DNA of 11,629 nt from Candidatus Heimdallarchaeota archaeon (GCA_015520535.1 WAPZ01000183.1:1-11629), one strand, 5' to 3'. Shown: positions 1 through 7,821, counted from the first letter of the stretch. The notes: generated from the sequence alone by a model not told the origin. Translations and numbers: made by a program.

Positions 1-2423
1 AATTGATACCATTCTGTGACTGCTTCATTTCCATTAGCGTCTTGGGCATGGATGCGAAACAAAACGATTCCATTTTTATCAAACGGCCCAAAAACAAAGA
101 TCCACGTTGAATTATCCTTCAAATCTACCTTTTGCCTTCCATAGCTAATATTCTCATATATTATGTTATTTTTAAGAATTAACCACCGAAATTCCACCCA
201 ACTTTGATTGACTTGTGATTCGGAATCAAATATTCGTGCTGTTGTAATATATGAGCCTTGAATGGTTTTATTCGTGTCAATTCCCGGGACAAATGCCGGC
301 GTTATTATTGGTGCCCAAATATCGCGAATTTCTTCTCCCGACGGCGGAAACCATGACAAGTTTTCTTTTTCTTTTTGTTGTAATCTCTCTAATAGATTTA
401 ATGCCAAAATAGCAAAATACGTTGATGTAATACGGCTAGAAAATTGGGGACGTAATGCAAAGCCACCATCTTCATTGCGAAGTGAGAGAATAAATCCAGA
501 GACTTGAGTCCAATTAAGTGTAAGATTAAATTGAAGTGCCAGTTGAAGACCATAATATGTTGCTTCCATGGTAGGAACAGTTTTTTCTAATGATGGTAAA
601 AAACCGCCACTTTTTGTCTGAAATTTCAATAATGACGTTGCATATAACTGTTTTTCATCTTCAGTCAAATTTCCTTTCAGTAAAAGTAATAACTGCACAC
701 CACGATAAAAAGACGTCAATGTGACATTATAGCCCGGAAAATTACTGAAAGTCCCGTCATAACGCTGAACCTTAGATAACCAAGAAAGAATTAGAGTTTT
801 ATTAAAACGTTCATCATTTAATCCGTTTAACAAGCGAAGACTGGATAATGCCCAATATGTGTGTGTCAAATAACTGAGTTTAGCACGTGGATTTTGCCCA
901 AAACCACCATCATCATTTTGTGACTTATACATGAAATTTATTATGTCTTTATAATGAATCAATGGATCATTTAAAGCACGTAACGCTTTTATGGCATAAT
1001 ACGTATATTTTACAAAGGCTTTACCTCCAGGTCGGAAACCATAGCCACCTTTACTTTTTACATAACTGGACTCAATGAACGTTTTCACTTTCCGACTCAA
1101 CCAACTCAGATTTCCTAATATGCGTCCAGTTATTATTGCTTTTGCCGTTGATGACACATCCGGAACATCTCCGGGATATTCGCCGATTCCAAAAGTGGGC
1201 TGTCGTCCATTAACTAAAAATTCTAGAACACCGGTTAAATCAAAAGGTGATATCGTTATATTATTTTCTTTAAGTTCAATCAACGCATCCAACACTAAAA
1301 AAGTCGAGCGAATTTCAGCCGTTGAATCACGTTCAGAGGAAGTAAAACCAGAATTCGCTTCTTTTACTGCCTTAAGATAATTAATTGCATTTTCAACAAA
1401 AGACGATGGTAAAATATTATCTAAATCAACCGTGGTATTTCTTAAGACCATATATAGTTTAAGTGCTGCTGCAGTAAATCCGGTTGTCGGTAAGCCATCA
1501 CTTCGCCCAGCAACACCACCATTTGATGCTATTAAATTCGTTAAAAATTTTGCCACTGATTCGGCGTTAGGATCGGTAATATTAAGGAGCTGAAACGATG
1601 CTTCTGCATAAAGAGAGGCTAAAAGTTCTGGTGGGCCACTTAAAACTTCGGCATATCCCGATCCCGTACCAATGAAAATCGGCGGCTTAAAATGTGCTAA
1701 AATAAATTGAGACAATTGAGTTTTATTAATATTAAACGTAATATTCGAATAAACACCACTTATTAGTTTTTGTAAATATACAGCTCTATATGTCGAGGTA
1801 ATGTCAGGAGCATCCCAATTTGGTATTGGATAATACCCACCGCTACTTGTCTTCAATGATTCTATAAAGCTAACCGTTTGGTTTAATTCATTGTATGAAA
1901 AGGATCTTAATTGATCATATGCGCTAAGCAACATCAACGCTTGATATGTTGATTCCATAGTACTTTTTGCATTTTTCCAATTACCATACCCACCATCTTG
2001 GTTTCGAGCCGCCGCAACGAAAGCCATTATTTGAGATTTAAGTCGTGTAACAGAGGTTTTTTCTGTGGTTATATTTTCTAAATCCGCTAAATATTTAAGA
2101 GACATACCAATATAAAACGCCAGATCCATGGATGGAATATCGGTACCATTCTTATCCTGAGATTTGCTCAAAAAATTAAAAATAGAATTTACAAAGGTTT
2201 TATTATCAAGAATTGAAGTATTTAACTGAGCTATCTTATTTTCACCCTTTATCATACTGCCTTCTTTTGTCTTTAGACTCTGTGAAATAAGAACCGTTTT
2301 AGAATTTTCCGGCTGCTCTACGCTGAAGTTATTATCTCCAATAACCCCACCTACGCCTAAAGAGAGTAGGACTACTCCTAAAATAAACATAATTTTAAGC
2401 CAAATATACTTTTTAACTGTCAT
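1..2423 (-). CDS. Secreted protein with tandem squalene-cyclase/prenyltransferase-like toroid repeats (3' end beyond window)
   Basis: The frame is open from the ATG at 2423 to the left edge, about 807 codons, so the C-terminus is missing. An in-frame TGA lies 9 nt before the ATG, so no earlier start is possible. Residues 1-29 look like a signal peptide: basic MTVKKY, then a hydrophobic core with IMFILGVVLLSLGVGG. Repeats of about 50 residues follow, each with a GG[FY]-type turn after a helix pair, for example RNQDGGYGNW (D143), QNDDGGFGQN (D505) and RNEDGGFALR (D652). I place eleven turns near residues 143, 194, 253, 301, 359, 410, 459, 505, 556, 606 and 652. After residue 680 comes a beta-rich, Ig-like region (FVFGPFDKNG, HAQDANGN). 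I found no cysteine, so the Asp-Cys-His zinc site of protein prenyltransferases is absent. It is probably a non-enzymatic surface protein and a paralogue of the next gene upstream. The exact function is unknown. Confidence 0.85.
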   Translation of the reverse strand, partial: MTVKKYIWLKIMFILGVVLLSLGVGGVIGDNNFSVEQPENSKTVLISQSLKTKEGSMIKGENKIAQLNTSILDNKTFVNSIFNFLSKSQDKNGTDIPSMDLAFYIGMSLKYLADLENITTEKTSVTRLKSQIMAFVAAARNQDGGYGNWKNAKSTMESTYQALMLLSAYDQLRSFSYNELNQTVSFIESLKTSSGGYYPIPNWDAPDITSTYRAVYLQKLISGVYSNITFNINKTQLSQFILAHFKPPIFIGTGSGYAEVLSGPPELLASLYAEASFQLLNITDPNAESVAKFLTNLIASNGGVAGRSDGLPTTGFTAAALKLYMVLRNTTVDLDNILPSSFVENAINYLKAVKEANSGFTSSERDSTAEIRSTFLVLDALIELKENNITISPFDLTGVLEFLVNGRQPTFGIGEYPGDVPDVSSTAKAIITGRILGNLSWLSRKVKTFIESSYVKSKGGYGFRPGGKAFVKYTYYAIKALRALNDPLIHYKDIINFMYKSQNDDGGFGQNPRAKLSYLTHTYWALSSLRLLNGLNDERFNKTLILSWLSKVQRYDGTFSNFPGYNVTLTSFYRGVQLLLLLKGNLTEDEKQLYATSLLKFQTKSGGFLPSLEKTVPTMEATYYGLQLALQFNLTLNWTQVSGFILSLRNEDGGFALRPQFSSRITSTYFAILALNLLERLQQKEKENLSWFPPSGEEIRDIWAPIITPAFVPGIDTNKTIQGSYITTARIFDSESQVNQSWVEFRWLILKNNIIYENISYGRQKVDLKDNSTWIFVFGPFDKNGIVLFRIHAQDANGNEAVTEWYQ
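467..1997 (-). repeat. Eleven coded alpha/alpha-toroid repeats, first paralogue
   Basis: These are protein-level repeats of 46-59 residues, each a helical hairpin followed by a glycine-aromatic turn. On the plus strand the best copies appear as ACCACCATC-type blocks, e.g. at 1992-1997, 903-911 and 465-470. Counting the helical region before the first turn (around residues 85-130), the array would supply twelve hairpins. That is enough for two six-hairpin barrels, but this is inferred from spacing only. Confidence 0.65.
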
Positions 2424-2558
2424 TCTTTTTCAAAAAACCTTTTTCATGGTTATTATGTTCCATTTCCTTGAAAATTCATACTCTTCTTATTGAAAAATAA
2501 ATAAAATAATGAAAGAGGGACATTAAATTGCTAGTGACTTGACGTCACAAGTTCGTCG
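2424..2558 (-). promoter_or_regulatory. Spacer between the two paralogues: terminator/promoter candidate
   Basis: This 135-bp stretch lies between the upstream gene's stop and the downstream gene's ATG. Read on the minus strand it holds a short stem-loop just after the stop, then a T-rich tract (plus 2490-2512; minus TTATTTTATTTATTTTTC). The tract could end transcription of the upstream gene, serve as a TATA region for the downstream gene, or both. There is no convincing Shine-Dalgarno sequence before the ATG at 2423, only an AAAAAGG about 14 nt upstream. Whether the pair is one transcript is undecided. Confidence 0.3.
2537..2552. repeat. Short inverted repeat after the toroid gene
   Basis: Perfect 5-bp arms ACTTG and CAAGT flank ACGTCA. 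An alternative pairing, GTGAC with GTCAC, uses 2534-2538 and 2544-2548. It starts 6 nt beyond the stop codon of the 828-residue protein, where it could fold in the 3' untranslated RNA. The arms are short, so chance is possible. Confidence 0.3.
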
Positions 2559-5045
2559 TCATGTGCCGTTGTCTTTTTTTGGACGTTTTAATATAATCGT
2601 AATGACGCCAAGTAGAGATAAGGCTTGCAGTGAAAAATTTAAATCAAACGGTGAAGTTTTATTAGATAAATTAGGATTTGTGGTAGTTTCATTGCTTGAT
2701 GCTGATGAAGACGAAGAGGTACCTGCGGTAGAGGTAGGAGATGACGAAACTGAGCTCTGTGAATCATTATTTGTTGATGAAGGAACACTTGAAGATGATG
2801 ACACTGTTGTTGGGGGCGTGTCCGGCTCACTTCCAATATATAAAGAGATTGTTGCATTAATTACGGCTTGTGTTTCGTCGACAAACTCGAGTTGAAGGGA
2901 ATAGTTTCCTGGTTGTAATGCGGTTGTATCTACAGAAATGGTGCTTGCTCGTGTTACACTTCCAGTTGCAAGAACAGACGTTGTATTTATGAGTGTAATG
3001 GTATAGTTAACGGGAAAATACCCACCATTAACAGAAATACTAATGTTATCATATTGAGAACGTGTTGAATTAATATCCGATGGAATTGAGACAGTAAAAT
3101 TAGAAATTTCGTGAAAATGACGAAGTATCCATAAGGCAGCGTACGTGGTTCCCATGGTTGAGGTAAAATGGGGATGTTCGGCGAAGCCACCATCACTATT
3201 TCTAGTGCTTTTTACATAGTCATATACACCCGTAATATTTGAAGGAACAGCATTTAATAATTGTAAGGCTCGTACCGCTGAATAGACGTAATAAAGATTT
3301 GAGACATTCTTTGGAAGCGTAATATCATTGGGACTTCTTTTAAAGCCGCCATCGGAATTTTGTGATTGCAATAAAAACTGTTTTGCCGCATTTTTATCAT
3401 ATGTACTATCGCTTAACAATTCTAATGCCCTTATTGCACGATAGGTGTTTGTAACATCGCTCGTATCACCAACAAAGCTTCCAAAACCACCATCACTATT
3501 TTGAACCGACTTAAGAAAACTAATAGCACCATTAACATCAGCCGGTGTTGTACCTAAAAGACTCAATGCCAATACAGCTCGATATGTTGAAACAACGTAA
3601 CTTACTGTGCTTCCAGCTTTTCTAGAAAAACCACCGTCGGCTTGCTGAAGACTCTGCAAAAAGCTGATTGTCTCGGAGGCGTTTGGAAAGGGGATGCCTA
3701 AAATGTTGTACACAACGACAGCTCGCAACGTGCTTTCTGTAAACGAACCATTACGCCCAAAACCACCATCCGGATTCCGATAACTTTCGACATACGAAAT
3801 AATGTCTTGTGTATTATCAAAATGTTTGCCAATTAATTCAAAGATTGCTACACCATCAAAGGTAGAACGTAAACGTGGTCCATCCCCGGGCATGTCCCCA
3901 AATCCGTCTGTGCTATATGCAAAATTTAGTAAAAATTCAAGTGTCTTTGTCTGATTCGATGGTGCACTTGAAAGATATTGTAATGCCTTTATCGCAAAAT
4001 ATGTGCCTTTTAAAGAGGATAAAGTACTGCTCGAATCCAACTTGAAGCCACCATCACTATTTTCTAATGAAAGCAAATATGTTTCTGCTTTAGCCGCGTC
4101 TTTTGGCGTCCCATTTAGGAAATAAATAACATCTAATGCGGCTTCGGTATAAGTGGCGCTATCTTTGGCTATAGATGGAGTATTTGCAAAACTTCCAATT
4201 GCACTTATCTGAACACCCTTAACAAAATTCAAGGCTGCAGTTACATCAATGACATTTGAAACATTATAACCGAGCTCGTATAATCCCATTATGGCAGCAC
4301 GTGTAGTCGTAACCTTTGATTGCCAGTAAACGTTCTTTACACTATTTGTCTGGTCACCAAATCCGCCAATTTCATTATTTGGGACCACAGAACTATTTAA
4401 ATTTTGAGCATTAATAAACAACTGGGCTACCAAAGATGCGTTTGGTGGAGTTTTTCCTAAAAGTTTATACGCTTTGACGGCTAAATATGTGGTATAGACA
4501 TCACTATCACTATCATAACGATCTGAAACAAATCCCTTCGTTAAACTATTTTGTCGTGCATTCAAAAAGAGTTCAACTGCCGTTGCATTATAGTTGGTAT
4601 ATCCCAACCAGTTTAAGACTTGTAATGCTTTGTAGGTACTTGAAACGGAACTTTTGTCTTTATACCAATTACCAAAGCCACCATCAAGATTTTGAAATGA
4701 CAACACTTGAGTGCTCAAAAAATCACGCAAAGTTTGACTCACATTAGACAATGTAGGATCTAAAACCTTAATGGCTGCCAAACGATAAAAGATGAGATCT
4801 AGTGCCGACGCATTATTCGAGACAACTGCCCGTGTACTATTAACAAAGTGCTGTGTACGAATTCTGGTCAACAATTCTGCAAATTGTGTGGGTTCTAAAA
4901 TTATATTTTGAGCTCCAGTTACTGAAATAAGCCCACTTTTTTCACTACTACTGTTAATTGATCCTTTAAATTGGCCATTAACACCAAAGGACAAGAAAAG
5001 AAGCATAATTATTCCGATAAAGCCTATTTTTCTTAATATATGCAC
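2559..5045 (-). CDS. Membrane-anchored surface protein with double toroid repeats, Ig-like domain and Ser/Thr stalk
   Basis: This gene encodes 828 residues from a GTG start, supported by AAGGTGAT six nt upstream. Residues 1-24 form a signal peptide (hydrophobic IGIIMLLFLSFGVNG). Glycine-aromatic turns occur at about residues 121, 170, 227, 283, 331, 380, 426, 470, 518, 565 and 618, seven of them as DGGF. This matches the prenyltransferase/squalene-cyclase repeat fold (alpha/alpha toroid). Residues 650-738 are beta-rich and Ig-like. Residues 739-797 are a Ser/Thr/Pro/Asn stalk, and 802-819 is a transmembrane helix followed by KRPKK. About two dozen N-x-S/T sequons suggest heavy glycosylation outside the cell. 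There is no cysteine and no DxDD-type cyclase motif, so prenyltransferase or cyclase activity is unlikely. The likely role is binding or adhesion at the cell surface (inference). The next gene downstream is a collinear paralogue. Confidence 0.9.
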   Translation of the reverse strand: MHILRKIGFIGIIMLLFLSFGVNGQFKGSINSSSEKSGLISVTGAQNIILEPTQFAELLTRIRTQHFVNSTRAVVSNNASALDLIFYRLAAIKVLDPTLSNVSQTLRDFLSTQVLSFQNLDGGFGNWYKDKSSVSSTYKALQVLNWLGYTNYNATAVELFLNARQNSLTKGFVSDRYDSDSDVYTTYLAVKAYKLLGKTPPNASLVAQLFINAQNLNSSVVPNNEIGGFGDQTNSVKNVYWQSKVTTTRAAIMGLYELGYNVSNVIDVTAALNFVKGVQISAIGSFANTPSIAKDSATYTEAALDVIYFLNGTPKDAAKAETYLLSLENSDGGFKLDSSSTLSSLKGTYFAIKALQYLSSAPSNQTKTLEFLLNFAYSTDGFGDMPGDGPRLRSTFDGVAIFELIGKHFDNTQDIISYVESYRNPDGGFGRNGSFTESTLRAVVVYNILGIPFPNASETISFLQSLQQADGGFSRKAGSTVSYVVSTYRAVLALSLLGTTPADVNGAISFLKSVQNSDGGFGSFVGDTSDVTNTYRAIRALELLSDSTYDKNAAKQFLLQSQNSDGGFKRSPNDITLPKNVSNLYYVYSAVRALQLLNAVPSNITGVYDYVKSTRNSDGGFAEHPHFTSTMGTTYAALWILRHFHEISNFTVSIPSDINSTRSQYDNISISVNGGYFPVNYTITLINTTSVLATGSVTRASTISVDTTALQPGNYSLQLEFVDETQAVINATISLYIGSEPDTPPTTVSSSSSVPSSTNNDSQSSVSSSPTSTAGTSSSSSASSNETTTNPNLSNKTSPFDLNFSLQALSLLGVITIILKRPKKDNGT
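3186..4685 (-). repeat. Eleven coded alpha/alpha-toroid repeats, second paralogue
   Basis: Turns recur every 44-57 residues from residue 121 to 620, with a consensus near QNSDGGF followed by a TYRAIRALELL-like helix. Copies two, three, four and six are degenerate (KGF, IGGF, IGSF, DGF). An N-terminal hairpin around residues 55-110 would make twelve, consistent with two stacked six-hairpin barrels (inference from spacing). Confidence 0.7.
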
Positions 5046-5179
5046 CTATTTATCACCTTGAAGATATGTTTATTTAACCATTAGATCTACCGCTTAAATG
5101 TCTTCTAGGAACAATCCTTTCCACTTTTTATCCCTCAATCCTTTATGTTCTAAAAAGAGCTATTTAACCGTGAAATGCA
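5046..5179. promoter_or_regulatory. Divergent promoter region, toroid gene / mtnA
   Basis: This 134-bp region serves genes leaving in both directions. For the minus gene, CATTTAAG (plus 5094-5101 region) or GGTTAAATA (about 5073-5081) could be TATA boxes. For mtnA, CTTTTTATCC at 5124-5133 or CTTTATG at 5141-5147 are candidates. None is decisive. Confidence 0.3.
5052..5059 (-). promoter_or_regulatory. Ribosome binding site deciding a GTG start
   Basis: Read on the minus strand, AAGGTGAT lies 6 nt before the GTG at 5045. It matches the archaeal anti-Shine-Dalgarno sequence. The next in-frame ATG is codon 14, inside the signal peptide's hydrophobic core, so GTG is the better start. Confidence 0.75.
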
Positions 5180-6319
5180 ATGAAAATTAAAATTAAAGGT
5201 CAATTATTGGACGTCAACGCTGTTTGGATGGAAGGTTTCACGCTCAAAGCCATAAACCAAAAGCTTTTACCCTTTAAATTTGAAATATTAGAAACACAAT
5301 CTTTTTTAGAGGTTACACGCTGGATAAAAGAACTTAACGTACGTGGCGCCCCAACAATTGGAGCTACTGGTGCTTACGGATATGTTTTAGCCGCGGTCGA
5401 AGCAAAAAACTATAATAGAGAAAAACAATTACAATTTTTAAATGAAGCCTATAAAAGATTGCTTCACACACGTCCAACAGCCGTCGATCTTAAAAATGCC
5501 TTAGATTACATGCATACCATGGCAAATATATCAACTCACCCCGAATTTTTAAAAGAAAAAGCCGAATTTTTTGTGAATAAAATTTTAGAACAAGGAAAAC
5601 AACTGGTGGCTCATGGCAGCACGCTTATTCACGAAAACGCAAAAATCTTGACCCATTGTAATACGGGACCATTGGCACTTGTCGACTATGGAAGTGCATT
5701 AGGAGTCATTATTTATTCGTTTGTCCACAAAAAAACGCCCTTATTTGTGTGGGTCGACGAAACACGGCCGGTATTACAAGGTGCACGCTTGACCACATGG
5801 GAACTGACGCAACATAACATTCCTTTTTCTTTGATTACGGATAATATGGCGGGTTTTTTAATGAACCAACGAAAAGTGGATCTCATAATTGTTGGTGCTG
5901 ATCGTGTCACCCAAAATGGGGACATTGCTAATAAAATAGGAACATATTCACTGGCTATTTTGGCACATTATCACAATATTCCGTTTTATGTTGCCTTTCC
6001 ATGGTCTACCATTGATCTTAGTCTGAAAAACGGTAATTCTATACCTATTGAAGAACGTTCAGCACAAGAAGTGCTTACTGTCCGCGGCATTCCCGTCGAA
6101 AACCAAAAAGAAAAAGAAAGTAAAAAAGAAACCGAAACGGTCAATTATTATTATATCACAGCACCAAATACACCGGCTACTAATTTTGCCTTTGATGTGA
6201 CGCCACACGAATTAATAACTGGCTATATAACACCAGCGGGTGTCTTTAGCGATATTAACAACGTTATGAGGTCCTATAAGGATGCTATGAAGGAATTGTC
6301 ATGGAAGGAGTCGGTTTAG
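5180..6319 (+). CDS. mtnA: S-methyl-5-thioribose-1-phosphate isomerase
   Basis: MtnA converts methylthioribose 1-phosphate to methylthioribulose 1-phosphate in the methionine salvage pathway, in the cytoplasm. The 379-residue protein carries the family marks in order: VRGAPTIGATGAYG (54-67), HTRPTAVDL (96-104), ILTHCNTG (156-163) with catalytic Cys160, VDETRPVLQGARLTTWEL (192-209), LITDNMAG (218-225), IVGADR (237-242) with catalytic Asp241, and NGDIANKIGTY (246-256). The FDVTPHELITGYIT segment (338-351) closes the fold. Cys160/Asp241 separate it from eIF2B regulatory subunits, which lack them. Ribose-1,5-bisphosphate isomerase is a more distant alternative. A Lys/Glu-rich insert sits at about 307-321. 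The ATG has only a weak GTGA six nt upstream. An ATG 5 nt earlier hits a stop at once. The 3' end overlaps the opposing gene by 35 bp. Confidence 0.93.
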   Translation: MKIKIKGQLLDVNAVWMEGFTLKAINQKLLPFKFEILETQSFLEVTRWIKELNVRGAPTIGATGAYGYVLAAVEAKNYNREKQLQFLNEAYKRLLHTRPTAVDLKNALDYMHTMANISTHPEFLKEKAEFFVNKILEQGKQLVAHGSTLIHENAKILTHCNTGPLALVDYGSALGVIIYSFVHKKTPLFVWVDETRPVLQGARLTTWELTQHNIPFSLITDNMAGFLMNQRKVDLIIVGADRVTQNGDIANKIGTYSLAILAHYHNIPFYVAFPWSTIDLSLKNGNSIPIEERSAQEVLTVRGIPVENQKEKESKKETETVNYYYITAPNTPATNFAFDVTPHELITGYITPAGVFSDINNVMRSYKDAMKELSWKESV

Positions 6320-7712
6320 TGCTGGAAAAGTCAAAAATCACTTCGATAACGGGATCTGCTGCCTCTTCATCAAAATTAATTAAGCCACTTTCTTTAAATT
6401 CCCGTAAGAGTTTCTTTAAGACCACAGGTGCGACACCAACCGAGCGACTCAATGTCGACAATTTCAATTCACCCAATTCTTGAAGAATCCATAGCGCTGC
6501 ATATTTAGGATTCGAGGACAAAGCTTTACGGGTATGCTCTAAAATGAGATCACGACGGCGTAATTCTTCTTTAAACTTTTGAATAGTGACTCGAAGTGAT
6601 TCAATCTCAGAACTACTAGTGTCTTGCATCGAAATAGCAGGCGTTTCTTCCAGTTTTTCTTCAATCCGTGATAATTGTTGAACGGCTCGTAAAGGTTCCA
6701 TTAAACTCTCCTTAATACCAATAATCGTTTGCTCCAGTGTTTGTTTGAATTCTTCAATAGTCTCACTATCTAATCTCTCTTTCACTTCCTCAGATACTTC
6801 TGGTTGAGATGGAGGTTCTTCAGCAGTAGTCGGCTGAGACACTTGTGGACTCATAGTAACATCGGGTATTTGCTCGTCAACCACCTTTTCAATCGAAACT
6901 GGCGCAGTACGCTCCTTGGATGGCGTTTGAATTTCGAGTGCTTCAATTTTTTCGATTTTTTCAGCCAGTTCTTCAGTTAACTTTTTCAGTTGCTCTTCCA
7001 ATTTTTTATATTGATTTGTAGCGACTTCAAAGGCGCCTTGAACAATGTTTAACTCAGTTTCTTTCGGATTCTCTTCTTTGAACGCGGAAATCTCAGAGCT
7101 AAGCTTCTGTTGCTCTTTTTCTAATTTTTCGGAGAGTTTGCGAATTTCTACCATCAAAGATTGAAGATTTTGAACTTGTGTTTCGTAGTCAATAGCTTGC
7201 TTATCTAACATTTGCAGTTTTTTCTCAATCTCACTAAAGGATTGTGACAATTTTTCTTCTAATTTTTCGATTTTTTCTAACGCCGTGCTCATTAACTTTT
7301 CTTGCATGACCGGTGATTCATGTCGACTGATTTCAACTCTTGCCGGTGCAGAAACTTTAACTTCTGATACTTTCTCTGTTACTGCCTCTTCTTCCGGCTC
7401 AAATAATATATCCATCGCATTTTCTCCTTGTTCTAGAAGCACGCGAAGATGTCGTACACCTTTTACTGATAAATTAACTAAGGCGGCATTAAACTCTTTT
7501 TCAAAGTTTTTTTGAGCTTCTTTTAAAAATTCATACAATTCAGAAGGCGTATAACTCGCTTTTGCAGAGTTTTCAATACTTTCACGGATAACATGTGCAT
7601 ATTCAGTCCTAAATTTTTGTAAATACGTTTCTCGATCAGCATTTAACGATTGAAGAAATTTTATTGACCATTCCTTGATTAATGGTGACGTTATCGGCGG
7701 ATTTTCTGCCAT
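6285..7712 (-). CDS. Coiled-coil protein with C-terminal winged-helix domain, unknown function
   Basis: This gene encodes 475 residues from the ATG at 7712, which has GAGGTGA 8 nt upstream. A longer reading from a TTG at 7745 lacks such support. An N-terminal helical region (about 8-105) is followed by a short acidic linker (105-118). A long coiled coil rich in Lys/Glu/Leu heptads runs from about 137 to 260. A Pro/Thr/Glu-rich linker (262-306) leads to further helices (306-357) and a short coiled coil (367-398). Residues 400-460 fit a winged helix: NPKYAALWILQELGEL, then LSTLSRSVGVAPVVLKKLLREF as the helix-turn-helix, then GLINFDEE and a beta wing. There is no cysteine, signal peptide or membrane segment, so it is probably cytoplasmic or nucleoid-associated. 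It may bind DNA or act as an oligomeric scaffold. The gene is divergent from thrC and shares the palindrome region with it. Confidence 0.85.
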   Translation of the reverse strand: MAENPPITSPLIKEWSIKFLQSLNADRETYLQKFRTEYAHVIRESIENSAKASYTPSELYEFLKEAQKNFEKEFNAALVNLSVKGVRHLRVLLEQGENAMDILFEPEEEAVTEKVSEVKVSAPARVEISRHESPVMQEKLMSTALEKIEKLEEKLSQSFSEIEKKLQMLDKQAIDYETQVQNLQSLMVEIRKLSEKLEKEQQKLSSEISAFKEENPKETELNIVQGAFEVATNQYKKLEEQLKKLTEELAEKIEKIEALEIQTPSKERTAPVSIEKVVDEQIPDVTMSPQVSQPTTAEEPPSQPEVSEEVKERLDSETIEEFKQTLEQTIIGIKESLMEPLRAVQQLSRIEEKLEETPAISMQDTSSSEIESLRVTIQKFKEELRRRDLILEHTRKALSSNPKYAALWILQELGELKLSTLSRSVGVAPVVLKKLLREFKESGLINFDEEAADPVIEVIFDFSSTKPTPSMTIPS

Positions 7713-7720
7713 TTTAAAAT

Positions 7721-7727
7721 TCACCTC
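7721..7727 (-). promoter_or_regulatory. Strong Shine-Dalgarno site fixing the start of the coiled-coil gene
   Basis: Minus-strand GAGGTGA ends 8 nt before the ATG at 7712. It is seven consecutive matches to the archaeal 16S tail, the best ribosome site in the window. It rules in the ATG over the upstream TTG at 7745. Confidence 0.8.
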
Positions 7728-7821
7728 ACTAATTCCATTTGTCAATAATTACTTAAAAAAAGTTTTCATGGATTCACAATTGAAAAAATGCGTCATCACA
7801 CCAAATTCACAAATTACCGCA

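Noticed and set aside
262..507. Plus-strand frames inside the left-edge gene (also 1075-1380)
   Set aside because: The minus strand codes for a repeat protein without interruption. These frames show no domain and no start signals.
2539..2895. Plus-strand 118-codon frame rich in Asp and Glu
   Set aside because: It is the antisense of the Ser/Thr-rich stalk, whose serine and threonine codons read backwards as acidic residues. It has no ribosome site and lies within a clear gene.
2559..5045. Protein prenyltransferase, terpene cyclase or squalene oxidase activity for the repeat proteins
   Set aside because: The repeat fold matches, but there is no cysteine for the zinc site, no DxDD-type acid motif, and the proteins are exported.
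1..5045. DNA-level tandem repeat or CRISPR-like array from recurring ACCACCATC blocks
   Set aside because: The blocks are about 150 bp apart, diverged and in frame, and encode the DGG turn of a protein repeat; there are no identical repeats with unique spacers.
5180..6319. eIF2B-type translation factor subunit instead of MtnA
   Set aside because: Cys160 and Asp241 and the surrounding VRGAP, THCNTG and GADR motifs are the isomerase's catalytic set.
7713..7745. TTG start at 7745 for the coiled-coil gene
   Set aside because: GAGGTGA lies 8 nt before the ATG at 7712 and would fall inside the longer reading.
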